Part shown: one piece after another, positions 6,448-11,305 of the stretch
Layout of the letters: every line of letters begins with the position of its first letter
Position numbering within the stretch: position 1 is the stretch's first letter
DNA from: Bacteroidota bacterium
GTDB taxonomy: Bacteria > Bacteroidota > Bacteroidia > Flavobacteriales > Weeksellaceae
Direction: 5' to 3'
Assembly: GCA_023420435.1 (NCBI GenBank)
Contig: JAEZWE010000233.1
Location: 1 to 11,305 of the forward strand
Length of the DNA: 11,305 nt
Program-made: the position numbers and the translations under genes
The notes under the pieces: model-generated
Seen by the model: only the letters and a program-made list of their open reading frames with translations
Database searches by the model: none
Told to the model about the DNA's origin: nothing

Positions 6448-6477
6448 ATGGCTGCACTTGAACTTAAATTAATATAG
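6448..6477 (+). other. Possible 9-codon mini-ORF immediately before nusA
   Basis: ATG at 6448 opens nine codons (MAALELKLI) ending in TAG at 6475-6477, one base before the nusA ATG at 6479. Ribosomes ending here could restart at nusA, which would couple the two. Such a short ORF can arise by chance, and nothing else supports translation. Confidence 0.2.
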
Positions 6478-6478
6478 A

Positions 6479-7714
6479 ATGAACAGTTTAGCGTTAATAG
6501 AAGCGTTTGGCGATTTTAAAGACGAAAAAAGCATCAGTAAGATTGACCTTATGGCCATTATTGAGGACTCATTAAAAACCTTGCTGAGAAAAAGATATGA
6601 TTCAGATGATCATTTTGATGTGATTGTAAATCCTGATAAGGGGGATTTTCAAATTTTCTTGAATAAAACCATTGTTGAAGACGAAATGTCGGAAGATGAT
6701 GATTTGGAAATTGAAATTTCAGAAGCTAAAAAAATAGACGAAAGTTTTGAAGTTGGTGAAGAATATACTGTTGAAATTCCTATCGAAAAATTAGGAAGAA
6801 GAAATATTTTAACCTTGAAACAAATCTTAGCAACAAAATTGCAGGAACATAATAATGCTTTACTATATGATCAGTTCCGCGATAGAATTGGGGAAATTGT
6901 AGTTGGTGAAGTGCATCATGTAAGAAGACAACACGCAATTTTGCTTGATGATGAAGGAAATGAATTTATCTTACCAAAGGAAAATCAAATTCCATCAGAT
7001 TTCTTTAAAAAAGGAGAAAGTATTCGTGCAATTGTAGAAACCGTTGATTTTAAAGGCTCAAAACCTCAAATCGTGGTTTCAAGAACAGCGCCTAAATTTT
7101 TAGAAAAACTATTAGAATTAGAAATTCCGGAAATTCAAGACGGAACCATTATTTTGAAAAAAGTAGTAAGAATTCCTGGAGAAAAAGCGAAAATTGCAGT
7201 AGATGCTTATGATGACAGAATTGATCCTGTTGGCGCTTGTGTTGGGGTAAAAGGTTCAAGAATTCATGGAGTTGTTAGAGAACTTAAGAATGAAAATATC
7301 GACGTAATCCAATGGTCTAAAAATCCTGAAATTATGGTCAAAAGAGCATTAGGAAACGTTACGGTTAACAAAATAGATATCAATCAGGAAGAAGATTATG
7401 CATTGGTTTATACGCCAGTTGAAGAAATTTCAAAAGTAATTGGAAAACAAGGACAAAATATTAAGTTGGCTTCTTGGCTTTCTGGATATGAAATTGATGT
7501 TTACAGAGAAACAAGCGAAGATGATGACGTTGAACTAGATGAATTCAAAAATGAAGTGGAAGAATGGATTATTGAAGAATTCAAAAAAGTTGGACTTAGC
7601 ACTGCAAAAAGCGTATTAGATAAAGATACAGAAAGCCTTCTGAAAATGACGGATCTTGAAGAAGAAACTATTGAGGAGGTAAAACAGATTTTAAAAGAAG
7701 AATTTGAAGATTAA
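6479..7714 (+). CDS. nusA: Transcription elongation/termination factor NusA
   Basis: RNA polymerase-associated factor that modulates pausing, intrinsic termination and antitermination. It has 411 residues. The N-terminal polymerase-binding domain is about 1-130, with an acidic loop at 67-90. An S1 domain follows at about 135-202, then KH1 with GVKGSR at 256-261 and KH2 with IGKQGQN at 321-327. An acidic helical tail follows (about 345-411), ending in a short helix-hairpin-like segment. It is shorter than the 495-residue E. coli protein and lacks that protein's two C-terminal acidic repeats, as is common outside Proteobacteria. The ATG at 6479 gives the usual NusA beginning (MNSLALIEAFGDFKDEK). 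In E. coli NusA regulates its own operon, so a hairpin in the rimP leader is a plausible target here; that is inference. Confidence 0.97.
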   Translation: MNSLALIEAFGDFKDEKSISKIDLMAIIEDSLKTLLRKRYDSDDHFDVIVNPDKGDFQIFLNKTIVEDEMSEDDDLEIEISEAKKIDESFEVGEEYTVEIPIEKLGRRNILTLKQILATKLQEHNNALLYDQFRDRIGEIVVGEVHHVRRQHAILLDDEGNEFILPKENQIPSDFFKKGESIRAIVETVDFKGSKPQIVVSRTAPKFLEKLLELEIPEIQDGTIILKKVVRIPGEKAKIAVDAYDDRIDPVGACVGVKGSRIHGVVRELKNENIDVIQWSKNPEIMVKRALGNVTVNKIDINQEEDYALVYTPVEEISKVIGKQGQNIKLASWLSGYEIDVYRETSEDDDVELDEFKNEVEEWIIEEFKKVGLSTAKSVLDKDTESLLKMTDLEEETIEEVKQILKEEFED

Positions 7715-7788
7715 GATTTCGCCCATACTCTTTTAAAATTATCAAAAAAAATTAAGACAAAATTTATTTTAACAAGCAAATACAGTAA

Positions 7789-10605
7789 ATGCCAAAAATT
7801 AGATTAAATAAAGCGGTTAAGGAATTTAATATTTCAACATCCAGGCTTGTAGAATTTCTGCAAAGCAAGGGTTTCGAAGTGGAAGCCAATCCTAACGCTC
7901 AATTAGAAGAAGCGGCATATTCTGCTTTGGAGGCCGAATTTGCAAAAGATGGAGCGCAAAGAAAGGCATCTCATGAAGTAGTGATTTCAAAAGTTCCGGA
8001 AGAAAAATTGGAAATTGAAGAAGAAAAGCCGGAAATCATCAGAGCCAAAGCCAATATTAAACCTGAAACTAAAATTTTGGGAAAAATTGACCTTGATCCC
8101 AAAAAACCGGAAGAAGCTCCTGTTCCGGAAAGGGAAGCCAAAAAGGAAACAGAGCAAGAAGAAAAGGTTATAAAGGCTCCTGAAAAACAAGAATTTAAAG
8201 TTTTAGATAAAATTGATCTTTCAAAAATTGAAAGTAACAAACCAAAACCATCTGAAAAGAAAAAACAAGCGGAAGTTAAAAAAGAGGTTGAAAAACCTAA
8301 AGAAATTGTAAAAGACAGCACTCCACCTCCGGTTCCTGCAGAAGCAGCAAAACCAGCTTTTGAAGAGCCTGAAAAAATTGAAACGAATTACCAAAAGCTT
8401 GATGGACCAAAAATTCTAAAGCAAACAGTAGATTTGTCTCAGTTTGCACCGAAGCCTAAAAGTGCTGCAGACAAAAAGAAGAAAAGAAAAAGGATTGAAA
8501 AACCTGGAACAGGAAATCAAACCGCAGGCAACAATAATCAAAATAATGATAACCGCGGACAAAACCAAGGACAAGGTGGACAAGGTGGAAACAGACCAAA
8601 TTTTGGAGGAAACAGCCAAAGTGGAAATCGTGGTGGAAACAACCAAAACCGTGGTGGAAATAATAACAGAAGAGGTCCACAAAGGACAATGCCTGTTGAG
8701 CTTACGGATGAACAGGTAAAAAATCAAATTAAAGAAACTTTAGAAAAACTAACTAATAAAGGTGGAAAATCTAAAGGCTCCAAATACAGAAAAGAGAAAA
8801 GAACTTATAGAAGAGAACAGGGCGAATTGCAGCAGGAGCTTGAAGCAGCGGACAGAACTTTGAAAGTTACCGAATTTATTACGGTTGGTGAATTGGCAAG
8901 TTTAATGAATGTAAGTCCAACTGAAGTAATTTCTGTCTGTTTTTCGTTAGGTGTTTTTGTAACCATGAATCAGCGTTTAGAAGCTGACACTCTTTTACTT
9001 GTAGCGGACGAATTTGGATATAAAATTGAATTTCAAGATGCTGATTTGGAAGAAGCAGTAGAAGAAATTGAAGACAGCGAAGAAGATTTACAATTTAGAG
9101 CTCCAATAGTAACCGTAATGGGACACGTTGACCACGGTAAAACCTCTTTATTGGATTATATAAGAAAAACAAATGTTATTGCTGGAGAATCTGGAGGAAT
9201 TACACAGCATATTGGTGCTTACAACGTGAAATTAGAAAACGGACAGCGCATTACTTTCCTCGATACACCAGGTCACGAAGCGTTTACTGCTATGAGAGCT
9301 AGAGGAGCACAAATTACCGATATTGCCATTATTGTAATTGCTGCGGATGATGATGTGATGCCTCAAACAAAAGAAGCGATTTCTCACGCACAAGCGGCAG
9401 GAGTTCCTATGATTGTTGCTATCAATAAAGTGGATAAGCCCAATGCAAATCCGGATAAAATCCGTGAACAACTTTCCGCAATGAATATCTTGGTGGAAGA
9501 ATGGGGAGGAAACGTACAGTCACAGGAAATTTCTGCAAAATTTGGTAACAATGTAGATGCGCTTCTTGAAAAAGTATTGCTTCAAGCGGAAATGTTGGAA
9601 TTGAAAGCAAATCCGGATAGAGTTGCACAAGGCGTTGTTATTGAGGCTTCATTAGATAAAGGAAGAGGTTATGTAGCCACTATTTTGGTTCAAACAGGAA
9701 CATTAAGAATTGGAGATTATGTTTTGGCCGGGAAAAATCACGGAAAAGTAAAAGCAATGCTAGATGAACGTGGAAGAAATCTAAAAGAAGCCGGACCTTC
9801 TATTCCAGCGACAATTTTAGGTTTGGATGGCGCACCAACTGCGGGAGATAAATTCAGGGTTTATGCTGACGAAAGTGAAGCGAAAACAATTGCCAATAAA
9901 CGTGAACAGTTACAACGTGAACTTTCTATCAGGACTAAAAAGCATACCACACTTGAAGAATTAGGAAGAAGAATTGCTCTCGGAGATTTCAAAGAATTGA
10001 ATATTATCTTAAAAGGAGACGTAGATGGTTCGGTAGAAGCACTTTCTGATCAATTGCAAAGACTTTCAACAGAAGAAATTAATGTAAATATTCTTCATAA
10101 AGGAGTGGGACAAATCACGGAATCAGATGTGAATCTTGCCACTGCTTCTGATGCCATTATTATTGGATTTAATGTTCGAGCCGGTGCAAGTGCAAAAGAT
10201 CTTGCAGACCGTGAAGAAATTGAAATCAGAACTTACTCGGTGATTTACAAGGCAATAGATGAGGTAAAAGAAGCGATGGAAGGAATGCTTTCGCCAGAAA
10301 TTAAAGAAGAAGTAATCGGTAATGTTGAAATTAGAGAAGTTTTCAAAATTTCTAAAGTTGGAAGTATTGCAGGTTGTATGGTTTTAACAGGAAAAGTAAC
10401 TAGAAATTCTAAAATCAGACTTCTGAGAGACGGAATTGTGAAATTTGATGGAGAATTGGAAAGCTTGAAACGTTTTAAAGATGATGTAAAAGAAGTTACA
10501 AAAGGTTATGAATGTGGTCTTAACTTAAAAGGATATAATGATATTGAAATCGGTGATATTCTTGAAGTTTATGAAGAAGTTGCGGTTAAGAAAAAACTAA
10601 AATAA
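7789..10605 (+). CDS. infB: Translation initiation factor IF-2
   Basis: GTPase that brings initiator fMet-tRNA to the 30S subunit and promotes 50S joining. It has 938 residues. The first IF2_N domain is at about 1-50, followed by a Lys/Glu/Pro-rich linker to about 230, a basic run at 229-235, a Gly/Asn/Gln-rich stretch at 240-298, and a second IF2_N-like domain at about 358-417. The GTP-binding domain follows with all motifs intact: GHVDHGKT 445-452, GGITQHIGAY from 469, DTPGH 492-496, NKVD 546-549 and SAK 582-584. Domain II is at about 610-700, domain III at about 735-825 (KGDVDGSVEAL) and the fMet-tRNA-binding domain IV at about 830-935. The ATG at 7789 gives the standard MPKIRLNKAVKEFN. 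It lies 74 bases after nusA and is the last gene of the operon. The low-complexity stretch is typical of Bacteroidetes IF-2 and makes long false ORFs in other frames. Confidence 0.98.
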   Translation: MPKIRLNKAVKEFNISTSRLVEFLQSKGFEVEANPNAQLEEAAYSALEAEFAKDGAQRKASHEVVISKVPEEKLEIEEEKPEIIRAKANIKPETKILGKIDLDPKKPEEAPVPEREAKKETEQEEKVIKAPEKQEFKVLDKIDLSKIESNKPKPSEKKKQAEVKKEVEKPKEIVKDSTPPPVPAEAAKPAFEEPEKIETNYQKLDGPKILKQTVDLSQFAPKPKSAADKKKKRKRIEKPGTGNQTAGNNNQNNDNRGQNQGQGGQGGNRPNFGGNSQSGNRGGNNQNRGGNNNRRGPQRTMPVELTDEQVKNQIKETLEKLTNKGGKSKGSKYRKEKRTYRREQGELQQELEAADRTLKVTEFITVGELASLMNVSPTEVISVCFSLGVFVTMNQRLEADTLLLVADEFGYKIEFQDADLEEAVEEIEDSEEDLQFRAPIVTVMGHVDHGKTSLLDYIRKTNVIAGESGGITQHIGAYNVKLENGQRITFLDTPGHEAFTAMRARGAQITDIAIIVIAADDDVMPQTKEAISHAQAAGVPMIVAINKVDKPNANPDKIREQLSAMNILVEEWGGNVQSQEISAKFGNNVDALLEKVLLQAEMLELKANPDRVAQGVVIEASLDKGRGYVATILVQTGTLRIGDYVLAGKNHGKVKAMLDERGRNLKEAGPSIPATILGLDGAPTAGDKFRVYADESEAKTIANKREQLQRELSIRTKKHTTLEELGRRIALGDFKELNIILKGDVDGSVEALSDQLQRLSTEEINVNILHKGVGQITESDVNLATASDAIIIGFNVRAGASAKDLADREEIEIRTYSVIYKAIDEVKEAMEGMLSPEIKEEVIGNVEIREVFKISKVGSIAGCMVLTGKVTRNSKIRLLRDGIVKFDGELESLKRFKDDVKEVTKGYECGLNLKGYNDIEIGDILEVYEEVAVKKKLK
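8500..8680 (+). repeat. Low-complexity Gly/Asn/Gln repeat region inside infB
   Basis: Encodes residues 240-298 of IF-2, a disordered linker rich in G, N, Q and R. At DNA level GGACAAGGT occurs twice in tandem (8569-8577, 8578-8586), and CGTGGTGGAAA occurs at 8629-8639 and again at 8650-8660. These near-repeats could expand or contract by slippage in steps of whole codons. RGG-like and GGN-like units resemble RNA-binding linkers, but no separate function is shown. Confidence 0.7.
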
Positions 10606-10688
10606 AACTTTTGTCGTAAATATTATTGTGATATAGAAATCATATTTCAAGTAGAACGATTGTATTTAGAATAAATATAGGTGCATAT

Positions 10689-10720
10689 AAATAATCTTGA
10701 AGTTTACTTCAGGATTATTT
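10689..10720 (+). terminator. Hairpin terminator after infB
   Basis: A near-perfect inverted repeat: AATAATC-T-TGAAGT at 10690-10703 pairs with ACTTCA-G-GATTATT at 10706-10719, with one T-G wobble, plus a further A-T pair at 10689/10720. This makes a stem of about 15 bp with a tiny loop. It begins 83 bases after the infB stop and ends in ATTATTT, so it has the A-stem/T-tail form of an intrinsic terminator, although the T-run is short. It separates the operon from the protease gene. Confidence 0.7.
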
Positions 10721-10768
10721 GCTTAATATGGAAAATGTTAAATTTTATCATAATAATTCAAATAATCT

Positions 10769-10776
10769 TATATTTG
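10769..10776 (+). promoter_or_regulatory. Candidate -7 element of the S8 protease promoter
   Basis: TATATTTG at 10769-10776 is a perfect TAnnTTTG and is identical to the -7 element before rimP. The expected TTTG about 19-21 bases upstream is not clear; only T-rich bases such as TTTTATCA near 10743-10750 are present. Transcription would start near 10783, leaving a leader of about 44 AT-rich bases before the ATG at 10827. The position, after the infB terminator, fits a separate transcript. Confidence 0.5.
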
Positions 10777-10826
10777 CATACAAACAATTTATAAAACTGT
10801 AAAATTTTAAATATTTAAAAGAAAAA

Positions 10827-11305
10827 ATGAAAAAAAGAAATTTACTCTTTTTGGTTTTAGGATTACCTATGGTTGCATTTGGGCAAACCAAAGAGGAGAG
10901 AGAAAGAATAGCGTCATTCTCCAATAAAGAGGCAAATGAAAAGCTATCACTTGAACTTATTCTGCAGGAAAAAGCAAGAATAACAAGAATTAATGATTTT
11001 CTCCAACTTAATCCACAAATCCAAAGAATTACCATTGTTAATGGGGTTAAAAAAGAGTTAATGGATGTTTTGCCTAATGGTGAATTTGTTTTTGCTCAAA
11101 CCGATAATGCAGGTGCAGCAACAACAGCAAGAGCAACAACTTTATACTCAGGAGGTTCGCTAGGGATTAATGTTCAAGGTCAAAATATGATTGGAGCTAT
11201 TTGGGACGGTGGGAATGTTAGAAGTACGCATCAAGAGTTTATGGTGGGAGGCTTCTCAAAAATAACTAATTATGATGGTGCAACGTATGATTATCACCCT
11301 ACTCA
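10827..11305 (+). CDS. Secreted subtilisin-like (S8) serine protease, N-terminal part (runs off the right edge)
   Basis: 159 complete codons are visible from ATG 10827, and the frame is open to the window end. The N-terminus (MKKRNLLFLVLGLPMVAFGQ) is a clear Sec signal peptide with likely cleavage near residue 19-20. Residues 21-120 are charged and helical at first, then end in an SGGSLGINVQGQN segment, the usual approach to a subtilase catalytic domain or its propeptide. MIGAIWDGGNVRSTHQEF at 121-138 matches the catalytic-Asp region of S8 peptidases, with Asp127 as the candidate nucleophile-activating Asp. The window ends in DYHPT plus two bases (CA) of the next codon. The catalytic His is expected about here and would be encoded if the missing base is C or T. 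The Ser region and any type IX secretion C-terminal domain lie outside. Family is likely; substrate is unknown. Confidence 0.82.
   Translation, partial: MKKRNLLFLVLGLPMVAFGQTKEERERIASFSNKEANEKLSLELILQEKARITRINDFLQLNPQIQRITIVNGVKKELMDVLPNGEFVFAQTDNAGAATTARATTLYSGGSLGINVQGQNMIGAIWDGGNVRSTHQEFMVGGFSKITNYDGATYDYHPT

Noticed and set aside
8416..8727. Overlapping ORFs on both strands across the infB linker
   Set aside because: They arise from the low-complexity Lys/Glu and Gly/Asn codons of IF-2; their proteins are biased in composition and match nothing.
10748..11035. 95-codon minus-strand ORF over the protease start
   Set aside because: It lies antisense to a clear signal peptide and the protease N-terminus and covers the promoter region; a shadow.
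1..11305. Search for mobile elements, CRISPR arrays, tRNA genes, toxin-antitoxin or defence genes
   Set aside because: No regularly spaced repeats, transposase or integrase motifs, tRNA-like cloverleafs or defence-type domains were seen; gene content is core metabolism and translation.

Overview
The window is AT-rich chromosomal DNA from a member of the Bacteroidetes, most likely class Flavobacteriia and the Chryseobacterium/Weeksellaceae group. That placement is inferred from three things: protein character, promoters of the Bacteroidetes form (TTTG, about 19 bases, TAnnTTTG), and AT-rich leaders with almost no Shine-Dalgarno sequence. No tRNA, rRNA, insertion sequence, phage gene or CRISPR array was seen. 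No gene-free stretch exceeds 300 bases.

Left block, minus strand (1-2426). A SulP-family anion transporter with a C-terminal STAS domain is followed by the N-terminal 79 codons of a beta-class carbonic anhydrase that runs off the left edge. The pair suggests bicarbonate uptake coupled to CO2/bicarbonate interconversion rather than sulfate uptake. Upstream lies a short exported or membrane-anchored protein of unknown function, apparently with a non-ATG start.

Sugar-nucleotide block, minus strand (2528-5785). Three tightly packed genes read ugd, rfbB, rfbA. They make UDP-glucuronate and take glucose-1-phosphate through dTDP-glucose to dTDP-4-keto-6-deoxyglucose. rfbC and rfbD, needed for dTDP-rhamnose, are not in the window. 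These precursors would feed capsule, LPS or glycoprotein glycan synthesis.

Divergent core operon, plus strand (5964-10605). rimP, nusA and infB form the conserved transcription/translation operon: 30S maturation, transcription elongation and antitermination, and initiation factor IF-2. A good promoter lies just upstream. Its leader holds a terminator-like hairpin and a possible 22-codon upstream ORF. A strong hairpin after infB probably ends the operon.

Right edge, plus strand (10827-11305). The N-terminus of a secreted subtilisin-like (S8) protease is present, cut off by the window end just where the catalytic His is expected.

Overall this is an ordinary housekeeping and envelope-precursor region. 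I found no clear undescribed system. The points most worth checking are the rimP leader, the SulP/carbonic anhydrase pairing, the non-ATG starts and the small unknown protein.
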